In this document: positions 20,853-32,149 of the stretch, piece by piece
Position numbering within the stretch: position 1 is the first letter of the stretch
Layout: the number at the start of each line of letters is the position of its first letter
Translations under genes and position numbers: made by a program
Notes under the pieces: model-generated
The model's database searches: none
Told to the model about the DNA's origin: nothing
What the model saw: only the letters and a program-made list of their open reading frames with translations
Source: Thinopyrum elongatum
Lineage: Eukaryota > Streptophyta > Magnoliopsida > Poales > Poaceae
Assembly (NCBI GenBank): GCA_011799875.1
Contig: CM022297.1
Location: forward strand, 75,334,488 to 75,398,487
Direction: 5' to 3'
DNA: 64,000 nt

Positions 20853-23800
20853 TGTAACACCCCAAAAATATTTTCTGAATTTTTGAAATCTTTCCTTTAA
20901 AAATTAATGCCTTGAAAATCATTTTTTTATCATAATATTTTTTTATATCGTTTGAAAACCTTTTCAAATTTTAATTGGGTTTCAAATTTCTTTAATGATT
21001 CTGTTTGAATGGTTTAAAATTATTTGGATAATTAATTTGGAGGTTTTCAAACAATTTTCATTTAGAAAAGTTTTTGTGAATAATTAAATTTTCAAAGGAA
21101 ATGACCTTTTTACTTCCTTTTAGCCCTTCTAAAGTCCTCCAATAATTTTTTTTCTTCCACTCCAAATTTATCCCACAAGTCAAGCACATCTCATAGGACA
21201 GTATCCAACTCCTTTCCACCTCACAAAAATATTCTTTCAATATTTTATAAATTCCAAGGTTGGAATTTATATTATTCATTGTCCCTATGGTTTACAAAGG
21301 AACCACCATTTCTACAAGGATTCCACCTCCACCAAAATTATCTCAGCAAATATATGGTACCCACAACCCATTTCTCCAAAAACATGGGGTGCCACAGTTC
21401 AAAAATTTCAAATTCTCTTCTGTTCAAATTTGGACCAGATTCAATATTTCTGATCCAAACATATTTTTAAATGCTCCAAAAATTCCCAAACTTTGCCAGG
21501 CCCTCTCATTTGCATCAACACATCACCACAAAAATTGCCACAAATTCTAAAATTCCTAGCACTCTCTGCCATAGGATTATATGAGTACTTGTGCACTGTT
21601 CATAACTGAATAAAATTCAGTTGACTGAATTTCATCAGGCAGCAGAGGGAAACGATGCCGTGCGCTCCTCATCTTCCTTCTCCTGCATGGCGTCGCCATA
21701 GCTCATTAAGGCCTCGACCCCCTGGCCCACTCCCCAGCCTCTCCTCGCCGGTGAGTTGTCGGCAGGCCGGTGTAACAACCACCGAGCTCATCCACGGCGG
21801 GCCGAGCAGAGCCGCCCCGACCACCGGCCACCATCACTACCGTCAACGCCCTCTCCACCTACCAGCTCCACGCGTCGCCCCTCTCTGCGCCATCGCCGCA
21901 CCGCCCACGCCTCTGGACCCCTCCTGGCAGTCGCCGGAGTTGGTCCTCGCCGCCGCACCAGTACGGGACTCGTCCCGTGGATGAGGCCGAAGTGCTCGAC
22001 CTCGATCGCGCTGGCGTCTCCAGAAGGCTCCGCCACCATCATTAATCCCTCACCATTCCTGACCACCGCCCAAAACCTACCACGGCGGCCGGAGTAACTC
22101 CGGCGTCGCCCGCAAGATTCAGACCGCCTCGGCAGCCTATAAATAGAGGCCCCAAGCTCCCCTCGTTCCACCCATCGCCTCCACCACCTTCTAATCGCCC
22201 CCTCGCCACTTCCCCGACCTCGAGGAGGTCTTCTTCCTCCTCTCCGGTCACCGAGCCGCCGCCTCTGTTCTCGATCGGCTCGACGCCGTTACGCCACCAC
22301 CACAGCTCAAACTTCACCGGTAGCCATCTCATCCACCAAACAATCGATCCCGCGGTCCAATTCCATTCCCCGAGCTCTCTCCGGTGAAATCCCAACAGCA
22401 CCGAACCGCCGTCCGCCGCCGTCAACCTCGCCGCCGTTCTGCTACTCTCCGGCGACCACCACCACCAACCCCCGACGTGGTACATCATCCCGGACACGTC
22501 CCCACCATCGCCAGCTGCTGGAACCCCGGGCGATCGTCGCCAGCGACCGCCGTCACCTCTCTGTCTCGCGCGCGATCGGGTTCAATTTGAACCTGACGGG
22601 TGGACCCCACCCCGCGCGCTCTTTTTTCTTTTTCTCTGTTTAAATCGAAGACGTGTTTCCTGTTTTACGCTTCCCACGCCGAAAGGCGTATTCGTGCCCG
22701 AAGCATTTTCTTTATAAATGCACAGGGACTGGATTTTTACAGAAACACCCCTGGTTTTGAAAGTTTAATAACTTTTAAACCACAACTCTGTTTGAGTTGA
22801 ACTTTTTTTTTGAAATTCTTATTTTTCTCTCTAGTTTTTATAGTATTTATTTAAAAATGTTTTGAGACAACTTTTTGTACTGTTGCCAAAATTTTAATTT
22901 GAGTTGAATTTGAATATTTTCAGAAAAAGAAGAGGGAAACCGTGCCAAGATTTTCGAAGGGTTTTCACCTGACTACTTTGGACAAGGCAAACATTATTGA
23001 ACTTGGGATATGGTGATTGCATTTGCATACTTGCATCGGTTGGAGTTGCACCACATATATCACAAGTGCATGCATGTTTGGTCATATCACTTCTTATGCT
23101 TGTCTTGCACTTCACTCAAACAAGGAAACTTACTGACTTGGTATATCTGTGAGATATTCAGGAGAGTGTCTCTTGCCTTGGACGTGCCGGTGGGCACGGG
23201 CCATTATTTCTGACACGGTGGTGTCACGTGACTATGTGGAACATACCGGTGATGATAATTAACACCTCCTGAGTCGGCCTAGATCGAGTCTTGTTCCGTT
23301 ACACCTAGCTGGATACCGTGCTGCCACGAGTCCTTCCGCCAGGAAGGTATGGCTGAGTAAGTTGTTAACCCCTGTCCAGGTACACACCGTACAGAGGGCC
23401 ACGATGAGGGTTTCCAGGGCCTTGGACTAAATCCTGTCATCGAGTCAGGGGCATGGGTGTTTCCGGTTGTAAACGAGTGGGGGCACCCCTTGGAATCCGC
23501 GCGTATTAATAGTGATCCCATGCAGGACGTTGGTCTCTCCGTCTCAGAGTTTTTCTTGAATGATGCTTTGGGTGATTCCTGGCATCCGGAAAGTTAATCT
23601 GGTGTGTGCTGGTCAGGTGTGTTTTCAACCCAAAGACCGTAATGGGAATTAGTCAGTGTCGCGGTACTGACTAAATAAATCCTTTACTTGTGGGTAAAGA
23701 GTACACCCTCTGTAGAGTTTAAACCTATTCGAATAGCCGTTGTGCATGGTCAAGGGCGTTAGCTGGGTGGGTCAAGTGTCGGTCCCGGTGTCGGTCTCCG

Positions 23801-24805
23801 GAGGAAATAATTTTAATATGCCTAAAATATTTTGCAGGATAATATTTGACACCCTGATGCTACCATGAATATTTTATGCATGTTAAATATGGTTATGCAT
23901 ATTATTGAGGACTAACCCGTTTCTCTTATTTTTGAGTTTCCTGAGTGTCTCAGGGGCTGGCTAGACTACCCCGGGCACTCAGCTTTATTTTCAAGACCTC
24001 TCGTGGCGTCTCTCGATTTAACAGGCGGTTTATCCCGCTACTACTCTTGTGGACACCCGATTGGCATTTTCTCTTCAAGTCCGACCATGGTGTCACTTGA
24101 CACCCGACTGGCATTTCTCTTCAAGACCTCTCACGGCGTCTCTCGAGTTTACAGGCGGTCCCGCCACTACTCTTGTAGACACCCGATTGTCATTTCTTTT
24201 ATTTTGCTGAATGTCACTTGGGCTGGCTAGACTACCCATGGCATTCATTTGCTTTATTTCTAATAAATTGATTATGACTAACATATCATTTTATTGTCAT
24301 GATTTAAATTTCAGTCAGCATGAGCATATGCATCCATTATATCTTTTGTTCATAATGTTTGCGAGTACATTCCAACGTACTCACTGGCTTGTCCCTGGCT
24401 ATTTACTTGGCCACACTTGGAGGAGGACGAGCTTGTGGAGGAAGATTGCGCTAGCGAGCCCGACGCTTAGAGGAGTCCTAGTCAGTCTACCTGTGAGATA
24501 GGAGTCTACCACATGTATCATCCACTGAGCTTCCGCTACACAAATAAAATAGTCAAGCCTCACTCTGACGCTTGGCTCTATGTTATTGTACTAGTATTGT
24601 AACACCACCACACCACTGTCTTATTCCGCCACTGCCATATATTGGCGAGTTTGTAATAAACTTTGTTGAGCCTTCAGACTCAACCCCTGTGTAATATTAT
24701 CTTGTACTGGTTATGTGTATCAAGGAAGTCCACCCGTTGTGTTGATCTTGGGGCTGGTGTGACTTAGGGCTATTCTGGGATTTATTCTCAGAAATGGGCC
24801 TGACA
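20853..24805 (+). mobile_element. probable solo LTR, 3.95 kb, long-LTR (LARD/Tekay-like) family
   Basis: The element starts TGTAACACCCC and ends GGGCCTGACA. A perfect 5-bp target duplication AACAA flanks it (20848-20852 and 24806-24810). A TATA box (TATAAATAG, 22138-22146) is followed by a GC-rich leader, as in an LTR promoter. There is no internal coding and no second LTR. The length, TG...CA ends and 5-bp duplication suit a solo LTR of a long-LTR gypsy family (Sukkula-like in style). A non-autonomous element without recognisable LTRs is the alternative. Open frames in the GC-rich leader (21655-22590) are not considered genes. It is inserted in the CACTA. Confidence 0.75.
22138..22146 (+). 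promoter_or_regulatory. LTR TATA box
   Basis: TATAAATAG about 1.29 kb from the LTR start, preceded by a C/G-rich stretch and followed by a leader-like CT-rich segment. This is the expected U3/R junction arrangement. Confidence 0.6.
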
Positions 24806-24810
24806 AACAA

Positions 24811-24955
24811 TTGGGTAAAAGTTTGGTTGGTTCAGCTGTCGAGTTGAACTATTTGTATAAAGAACGACTGCTTAATCTATGAATGAAATCTATGCTTAAT
24901 TACTGAATTTTAGTTGCAAAAATTAGATAGTGCTAGTGATTTTTAGCTGCATATT
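24811..24955. other. CACTA interior between solo LTR and minisatellite
   Basis: Short AT-rich stretch with no recognised feature. Confidence 0.4.
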
Positions 24956-25075
24956 TTGACAAATCGCAGTGTTACAAGGTTGAAAAATGGCAATGTTACT
25001 AGATCAACAAATGTCAATCTTTCCAGTTTGACAAATGGCAATATACCCAATATGACAGATGCAAATCTTACCAAA
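24956..25075. repeat. 24-bp minisatellite, five units
   Basis: Five consecutive 24-bp units start at 24956, 24980, 25004, 25028 and 25052, with consensus TTGACAAATGGCAATGTTAC plus four variable bases. They belong to the CACTA backbone and begin 151 bp after the solo LTR. Confidence 0.9.
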
Positions 25076-25104
25076 TTGTCTGTACGTGGTTGCACATGGG
25101 TCAT

Positions 25105-25420
25105 CCCAAACAACCGTTTGTGTTGAAGGGATGTACAAATCCTGCTCGGCACATTTTCTCTTGGCTTTGCGCCGAAGTCTGGCTTTGCATACCGTATTCA
25201 ATCTGAACCGTTTGCGTTGAAGGGATGCACAAATCCTGTGCTGCGAATTTTCCCTTAACTTACTGGGGAAGACCATAGCTCTCACTTTGCATACGGGTGT
25301 TCTATCTAAAATGTTTGCGATCAAGAGCTGCACAAATCCTGCTCGGGACATTTTCCCTTGGCTTCCTGTGGAAGCTGTCGGTTTGCATACGGGTGTTCTA
25401 ACTAAAACATTTGCGATGAG
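25105..25420. repeat. about 100-bp tandem repeat, three degenerate units
   Basis: TGYACAAATCCTG occurs at 25132, 25227 and about 25329. Each is followed by a conserved TTTTC.CTTGGCTT-like block and TTTGCATAC, and preceded by an AACCGTTTGCG or ATGTTTGCGAT motif like the subterminal repeats. Confidence 0.75.
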
Positions 25421-25584
25421 TGTTTTATATTTAAAAACCACTGACGTTTTTTTAAAAGAAAATCGTTTGATAAGTCTGTACATTAAGAGAGAAAAATGCA
25501 AGTTCGTTCAAACCATATCTTTCATTCAGTCACACTACGAATTTATATTCATATGACCGAGATACAATATTAAACCTAAAAAAA

Positions 25585-26184
25585 CTATTTCCGGCGGCGG
25601 CGGAGGCGGTGTGCCGCGCCGGCGTTGTCGTTGTCATCCTCCGGGACGCCGTTGTTGAAGTCTTCAAGGTAGCACAGAATGTTCTTCACATGGAAATCAA
25701 ACATCATGTCGTCGTGCGATCGATGGGCGGGGCATGGGAGGACGTCAACTGGCGGCGCTGCGAGGTAACGGTCGATGGCGGCGTCCCATGCCGCTGAGGG
25801 GGGCGCGCGCACGGGCACGGGCATGGCGGGTGCAGAAAAACGCACGAGGACCGGCGCCGTGGTGGGTGGAGGGGCGCGCACGGGCACGGGCGCTGGCGCT
25901 GGCATGTACACAAGCTCACACGGGTCCGTGGAGACCTCGCTGACGCCCGCGGCTTCCAGCTCTGCGATAGTGCTCGGCGACCAGCCCGTTAATGCTACGG
26001 GGATGGTCGCCGGCGCAGGCGCGGGGATGGGAGCTGGGACGGGCGCGGGGGCAGCAACCGCCACGGCCAGCTCGTTCAGGGCCATGTCCATGAGGCCCCA
26101 TTCCTCCTTATTTTCTATCTCCTCCGGCTTGGAGTCGACTTCACCAAACTTGAAGACTAGTGGCAGATGATCCTTCTACTCCAT
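25585..26184 (-). pseudogene. Ala/Pro-rich protein with acidic C-terminal segment, early stop
   Basis: A minus-strand frame of 200 codons runs from ATG 26184, but its third codon is TAG (26176-26178). A later ATG at about 26097 would restore about 170 residues. After an acidic lead (KFGEVDSKPEEIENKEEWGL) it has long Ala-Pro-Val repeats (PAPVPAPIPAPAPATIP) and ends with a compact segment (DDMMFDFHVKNILCYLEDFN) and basic LRRRRK. No known domain is recognised. Together with the other ORFs in this CACTA it may be a family-specific cargo protein. Confidence 0.45.
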
Positions 26185-26299
26185 GGCGTTGGTGGAGGTC
26201 TGCGGGAGGGAGGGGAATGGGAGGCGAACAGTAAGGCCGCCCGTATTAAACAGCGGCTCGGGCGCCATTAATGGAGAGGATGCGAGCAAGGCGGGCGGC

Positions 26300-26465
26300 C
26301 ATGGAAGTCAAAGGGCTCGCTTCCCAGTGAGCCTGCACAGCGTACAGCTCACACGCTTCCCGGTGAGCCTGCGCATTGGAGGACATCTTGCACGCCTCTC
26401 GGTCAGCCTGCGCACCGGACTGCGCTCACACGCCTCCCGTTCAGTCAAGCAGTTGTCCGCACGGC
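26300..26465. repeat. short tandem repeats (about 50 bp)
   Basis: Variants of GTGAGCCTGCGCA...CACACGCCTCCCG recur three to four times. They are GC-rich and lie upstream of the larger array. Confidence 0.6.
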
Positions 26466-26629
26466 ACCTCCTATAGCCATTAAAAGCCAGACACATGGCG
26501 TCACGTGAATGGTTAACAGAACACACACGATTTAAATTATACAAACGTTTGAGATGTTATAAAGTGGAAGCTATTTGTTTCAAAATGCCTTTGTTGGCTG
26601 TTATTCGAGTGCGCCTTCTCTCAAAATGG

Positions 26630-28990
26630 ACACGAAAAATACCACAGCATGTCGGGTGCCATTCCATGATAGCATGCCAAGTTTCATGAATTTCAGACGA
26701 GTTTTGGATTTACTAGATTTTAAAAACAAAGTATCTCAACATTTTGCCGGCAATCAACAGTGCCCTGGTGTTTGAAATTCATTCCCATTTCTTGCATGGG
26801 ACCTAAGCATGCACCCAAGGACACACATTTGATATGTCAACCCATTTTTCCTGCACTGGAGCATGTGCATGTAGTTTAAATTTGAATCATGCACATAAAA
26901 TGCCTAGAAAACCCAGTTAATGTATAAAAATATCCAAGCGAACCCCGAAAAATCCCAAAAATTGACACAACACTCCTGTCGTTCTATGTTGACACTAGAA
27001 AATTTTTGAAGGCAAGAAGAGGCAACGGATATCGTTTCATCCCCAAAGGTGGCACGTTCCCTACCGAAACCATCAGGCTTGTTGTGAGAAGCTTATACCC
27101 AAACCTGCCCCAAATGGGACAAATTTTTTACCACAGCATGTTGATGCCGCTCCATGATAGCATGTCAAGTTTCATGAACTTCAGACGAGTTTTGGATTTA
27201 CAAGAATTTAAAAACCATGTATCTCAATGTTTGCGGCCGAGCGACGGTGGCAAGGTGTTTGACATTCATTCTCATTTCTTGCATGGGACCTAAGCATGCA
27301 ACCAAGGACACATATTTGATTTTTCAACCAATTTACATGCACTGGAGCATGTGCCTATAGTTCAAATTTGAATTATGCACATAAATGCATAGAAAACTCA
27401 GTTAATGTATAAAAATGTCCAAACGAACACCGAAAAATTCCTAAAATTAACACAACACTCATGTTCTTCTATGTTGACACTAGAAAAAAAATTGAAATCA
27501 AGAAGAGGCAATGGATATCGTTTCGTCCAGAAAGGTGAAACGTTCCCTACCGTAACCATGAGGCTTGTTGTGAGAAGCTCTGGTTTGTGAGAAGCTTATA
27601 CCCCAACCTGCCCCAAATGGGATAATATTTTTACCACGGCATGTTGATATCATTCCATGCTAGCATGTCAAGTTTCATAAATTTCAGACGCGTTTTCGAT
27701 TTACTAGAATTTTAAAACCATGTATCTCAATGCTAGCGGCCGAGCGACGGTGGCAAGGTGTTTGACATTCATTCTCATTTCTTGCATGGGACTTAAGCAT
27801 GCAACCAAGGACACACATTTCAATTTTGAACCCATTTATATGCACTGGAGCATGTGCATGTAGTTCAAATTTGAATTATGCACATAAATGCATAGAAAAC
27901 TCAGTTAATGTATAAAAATGTCCAAGCGAACCCCGAAAAATCCCAAAAATTGACACAACACTCTTGTTGTTCTATGTTGACACGAGAAAAATTTTGAAAG
28001 TAAGAAGAGGCAACAAATATCGTTTCGTCCCCCAAGATGGCATGTTCCCTACCGAAACCATCAGGCTTGTTGTGAGAGAAGCTCTGGTTTGCGAGAAGCT
28101 TATACCCAAACCTGCCCCAAATGGGACAATATTTTTACCATGGCATGTCGATGCTGTTCCATGATATCATGTCAAGTTTCATGAATTTTAGACGAGTTTT
28201 CGATTTACTAGAATTTTAAAACCATGTATCTCAATGTTAGCGGTCGAGTGACAGTGTCAAGGTGTTTGACATTCATTCTCATTTCTTGCATGTGACCTAA
28301 GCTTGCAACCAAGGACACACATTTGATTTTTCAACCCATTTTTATGCACTGGAGCATGTGCATGTAGTTCAATTTTGAATTATGCACATAAATGCCTAGA
28401 AAACTCAGTTAACATATAAAAATGTCCAAATGATCCCCGAAAAATTCCAAAATTTAACACGACACTCCTGTTGTTCTATGTTGACACCAGGAAAAAATTG
28501 AAAGCAAGAAGAGGCGACGAATATCGTTTTGTCCACAAAGGTGACACGTTTCCCTAATGGAACCATGAGGCTTCTTGTGAGAAGCTCTGGTTTGTGAGAA
28601 GCTTATACCATAACCTGCCCCAATTGGGACAATATTTTCTACCCCAGCATGTTGATGCCATTCCATGATAGCATGCCAAGGTTCATGAATTTCAGACGAG
28701 TTTTGGATTTACTAGAATTACAAAAGCAAGTACCTCAACGTTTGCCGGAGAGCCACGGTGCCGTGGTTTTCGAAATTCATCCCCATTTCTTGCATGGGAC
28801 ATAAGCATAAACCCATGGACATATATATGATTTTACAACCCATGTTGGTGCACCGGAGCATGTGCATGTAGTTTAATTTTGAATGCACCTGAAATGGCTA
28901 GAAAACCAAGTTAATGTATAAAATGTCCAAACGAACCCTGAATAATTCCAATTTTTTTACGACACACATATAGTTGCATGTTCACTGCAG
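26630..28990. repeat. tandem array of about 500-bp units, five copies
   Basis: The anchor CCATGATAGCATG (or a one- to two-base variant) occurs at 26664, 27152, 27655, 28159 and 28662, giving periods of 488, 503, 504 and 503. Each unit continues with TTCATGAATTTCAGACGAG, a GCATGGGACCTAAGC block, a CACTGGAGCATGTGCATG block and a GAAGAGGCAACG block. The last units are the most diverged. Such arrays are characteristic of the interior of wheat CACTA elements. Small frames inside it are not genes. Confidence 0.92.
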
Positions 28991-29260
28991 ATAAAAGTTC
29001 TAGCAATTCAAACACCCTCCATTGCCGCTATGACCCCATTATGTAATTCAAATCAAGATGAGAAATCAAGTAGATCGCACACAGTTTATTATCACCAACC
29101 GTGTGAGATGCAGTACAAAATATCTTGGAGTACCGTCGGAGTATAGTACGCCTATGGCTTACGCGAGAAGGTGCATCGGCTACAGTCCACAGCCGGCGTG
29201 TCAAGCACACTAGCTCGCTCCCCAAATATCATTTCACTGTTCAATCGTCGCCGGTGAAAG

Positions 29261-29874
29261 ATGGGGACGTGGACCCGCGTCGTGAGGGCAACTTCGGCGG
29301 CCCACTCCGGCGAGAGCGCGGCCGCAGCTGCCATGCGCGTGCTAACAAGGTGCATGAGCACGGCCACAATCTGCGACCAGGTGGCCAAGGTAGCCCAAAC
29401 GGCCGTTGTTGCTTCTCAGGTGGCGGTAGCAACATCTGCCTCAGGGATAGCAACTGGCGAGAGCGGCACAGCAACTGTTCGTTCCGCAGCGGCGGCCTTA
29501 GCCCTAATGGAGGCTGCCCACGACCATGTCGAGGCCGCCCACGCCCATCTCGTGGCGGTCACCGCACAAATCGAACGAAGCTTCTCCGACAACGGTCGGC
29601 AACCACGGCCGAAGAGTTGGCAATCGCCGAGAGCGTTCGAGCAGCCTTCCGTTCCTCCGCCGCATACCTTGCCACGACGAAGGCCGTCCAAGCCCAGATC
29701 GCGGCCGCCCACGCCCAGCTCGTGGCGGCCTTTTCCAAAGAGATGGCGGACGCGAATGGCGAGATGCTTGCCGAGTATGGTGTGATGGATGCCATGGAGC
29801 CCCTTCCCCAGGAGACCGTGAGGCGCGAGCTAGACATGGAGGAGGCGGCGGAGATCGACGAGCACCAGCCGTAG
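29261..29874 (+). pseudogene. Ala-rich helical protein ORF, frameshifted
   Basis: The frame from ATG 29261 (GTWTRVVRATSAAHSGESAA) is Ala-rich and helical (HDHVEAAHAHLVAVTAQIER) up to about 29580. It then shifts by one base to a frame reading TTAEELAIAESVRAAF, KAVQAQIAAAHAQLVAAF and an acidic tail DMEEAAEIDEHQP, stopping at 29874. Both halves repeat an AAHAxLVA motif, which shows they belong to one protein. The make-up suggests a coiled coil. No known domain; it probably belongs to the CACTA cargo. Confidence 0.5.
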
Positions 29875-30381
29875 TAGTATTCTTTGTTTTGTTTAATTAA
29901 GAGCGTCGGTCTTTAATTTTATAGAGTAATGTTTAGGTCAGCTAGCTCTGTTTAATTGCTGAACTTGCTCGATTAAGAAGTGTGGGTGTGCTGTAGTCTC
30001 CTTTGTGTACCCAAATTATGCAATGACGTGGATGACCACTGTAACCAGGGAAATTCGAACCAAAATTTGCACGTTCAAACTCATCACACACGGGTTAAGC
30101 TATATGAATCATTTGTGATGTTCACATATCGTACACAGTGCTGAATAAGGGACCGTGTCTGATGACACTTTGCGCGCCAATTTTTTCGCTGCACCGATTT
30201 TAAATTTTTTGGCTTCCGCGGAAATATCTACCTCCCCGCCCCTTCCCCCTTACCAAAAGCTACATTTCCCCTGTTTCTGCCTTCCTTTCCAAGTTGAAAC
30301 CTTCACTCCCTGCTCGGCCTCGTCTATCCAGGCAGGTAATCCACACCCGACCCCCATCCTCCTCCTCCTTCCACATCCCAC

Positions 30382-30870
30382 ATGCCCCGACCGCCGGCGC
30401 GACACCTTCCAACCAAATCACCGACCCCTCCACCAAATAAGCGCCGTCCTAAGTCATGGTGCACGCAGTATAGCCAGGAGCTCAAGGAGCATTTGGCAGC
30501 GGAGAAGCAAATCGCGGCCGCACGCGCGGATGAGGTCGCGATGGCTGCCATTCGTGCCGACCCCCAGATCTTGGAGGAGCACCTCGCCATCGAGGCCACC
30601 GTCGAAGCCTCACGCGCCAACGCTGCGACGCGGTTGGCTGCTTTAAACGACAATTCGTGGCGTTTTCTCGAGGCCACCCTCGGTGCCTTCGACGAAGACT
30701 ATGAGGTGTTTTCTCAACGTGCACGTGCTTACCTCAACTCGAGAGCCAGTAGGTTGGTGCCCGGAGTGGCTCAGGCAACTCATCACTACGACGAGGGCAC
30801 CCACGATGTGGAGGCCTCGCCCTCTTCCATGTCCAAGGAGCCAATCATCATCGATATATATCTCCGATGA
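30382..30870 (+). CDS. coiled-coil protein of unknown function (CACTA cargo)
   Basis: A 162-residue frame from ATG 30382 has a proline-rich basic start (PPARHLPTKSPTPPPNKRRP). Next come charged Ala-rich helices (QELKEHLAAEKQIAAARAD, EEHLAIEATVEASRANAATR) and a segment with WRFLEATLGAFDEDYEVF. Near the stop, the DNA around 30853-30866 has an expanded TA run. The next frame over reads SDDEEWLVLLAH, so a 2-base slip probably shortened or altered the C-terminus. No domain recognised. It lies between the Ala-rich ORF and the 245-bp array, in the same direction as the B3-like gene. Confidence 0.5.
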   Translation: MPRPPARHLPTKSPTPPPNKRRPKSWCTQYSQELKEHLAAEKQIAAARADEVAMAAIRADPQILEEHLAIEATVEASRANAATRLAALNDNSWRFLEATLGAFDEDYEVFSQRARAYLNSRASRLVPGVAQATHHYDEGTHDVEASPSSMSKEPIIIDIYLR

Positions 30871-31129
30871 TGAGGAGTGGCTTGTCTTATTAGCTCACTA
30901 TAAGGACCCATGTTCAGTTTGCTAGCTACACCGGTTAAGCATGCTCGGTTTACCCGTTGCATGTGCTGCTCCTGCCTTTCCTTAACAAATTCTAATGAAT
31001 TGTGCTATCTAATTTTACCATGCAATCTGTTGCTCTAGTGTATATGTTCTATATGTCGTGCAATGTGGTGCTCACTTATTAACTGTTTGGTTAATTAGTT
31101 GTCGTCTTCAGTTAACTATTTGGTTCAAT

Positions 31130-31990
31130 TCTGCAAATGTGATGTTCAATTCTTTAGGCTGCAATTTTGTATTGTCTTCCATGTGAGAAATAAATCGAAT
31201 TTATCTTTACAAAATACATGAGAAACAAATACAATTGCTATATTTCCAAGTTGTCAAGCATGCTTGGTTTGGTTAACTGTCTGATCTTCTAGTATGTTAT
31301 ACATTGTGCAATGTGGTGCTCAGTTAACGTTTGGTTCATTTGTTGTGGTGTTTAGTTAACTGTTTGGTTCAATTCTGCAATGCAATGTTCAATTGTTGTG
31401 GGTGCATTCTGTTATTGTATACCATGTGAGAAATAAATCGAATTTGGCTGTACTAAATACATGAGAAACAAATACAATTGCTATATTTCCAAGTTGTTAA
31501 GCATGCTTGGTTTGGTTAACTGTCTGATCTTCTGTTAGGAGTATGTTATATTGTGCAATGTGGTGCTCAGTTAACGTTTGGTTCATTTGTTGTGGTATTT
31601 AGTTAACTGTTTAGTTTAATTCTACAATGCGATGTTCAATTGTTGTGGGTGCATTTTGTTATTGTATACCATGTGAGAAATAAATCGAATTTGGCTGTAC
31701 TAAATACATGAGAAACAAATACAATTGCTAGATTTCCAAGTTGTTAAGCATGCTTGGTTTGGTTAACTGTCTGATCTTCTATTAGGAGTATGTTATATTG
31801 TGCAATGTGGTGCTCAGTTAATGTTTGGTTCATTTGTTGTGGTGTTTAGTTAACTGCTTGGTTCAATTCTGCAATGCGATGTCCGATTGTCGTGGGTAGA
31901 ATTTTGTATTGTTGTGCATGTGAGGAATAAATCGAATTTGGCTGCACTTAATACATGAGAAACATATACAACTGCTATATTTCCTAGTTC
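31130..31990. repeat. tandem array of about 246-bp units, four copies
   Basis: CATGTGAGAAATAAATCGAA or a close variant occurs at 31180, 31423, 31670 and 31917 (periods 243, 247, 247). Each is followed by TACATGAGAAACAAATACAA and a TTTGGTTAACTGTCTGATC block. The array lies just upstream of the B3-like gene, so it could include its promoter or 5' region. Confidence 0.9.
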
Positions 31991-32149
31991 TTAATCATGC
32001 TTGGTTTGGATAAATTGGTTTTCCATGTGTCTTTAATTAATCTGATGAATCTGCAATGTGCTTATTTTTCATCAACATATTTTACTGATAGCATGCGAAC
32101 CCTCACTTAACCTGATGACTAACTACCTTATATGTGTTGCAGGGAAACA

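Noticed and set aside
21655..22590. Several Pro/Arg-rich ORFs on both strands
   Set aside because: They lie in the promoter/leader of the 20853-24805 LTR-like element. No domain and no codon signal.
24956..24976. Possible right end of the TGTAACACCCC element at CGCAGTGTTACA (24976)
   Set aside because: It looks like an inverted TGTAACAC terminus, but it is the first unit of a 24-bp minisatellite and gives no TSD. The end at 24805 gives a perfect AACAA duplication.
26630..28990. CRISPR-like regular repeats
   Set aside because: Units are about 500 bp, contiguous, without short repeat/unique spacer architecture, and the DNA is plant.
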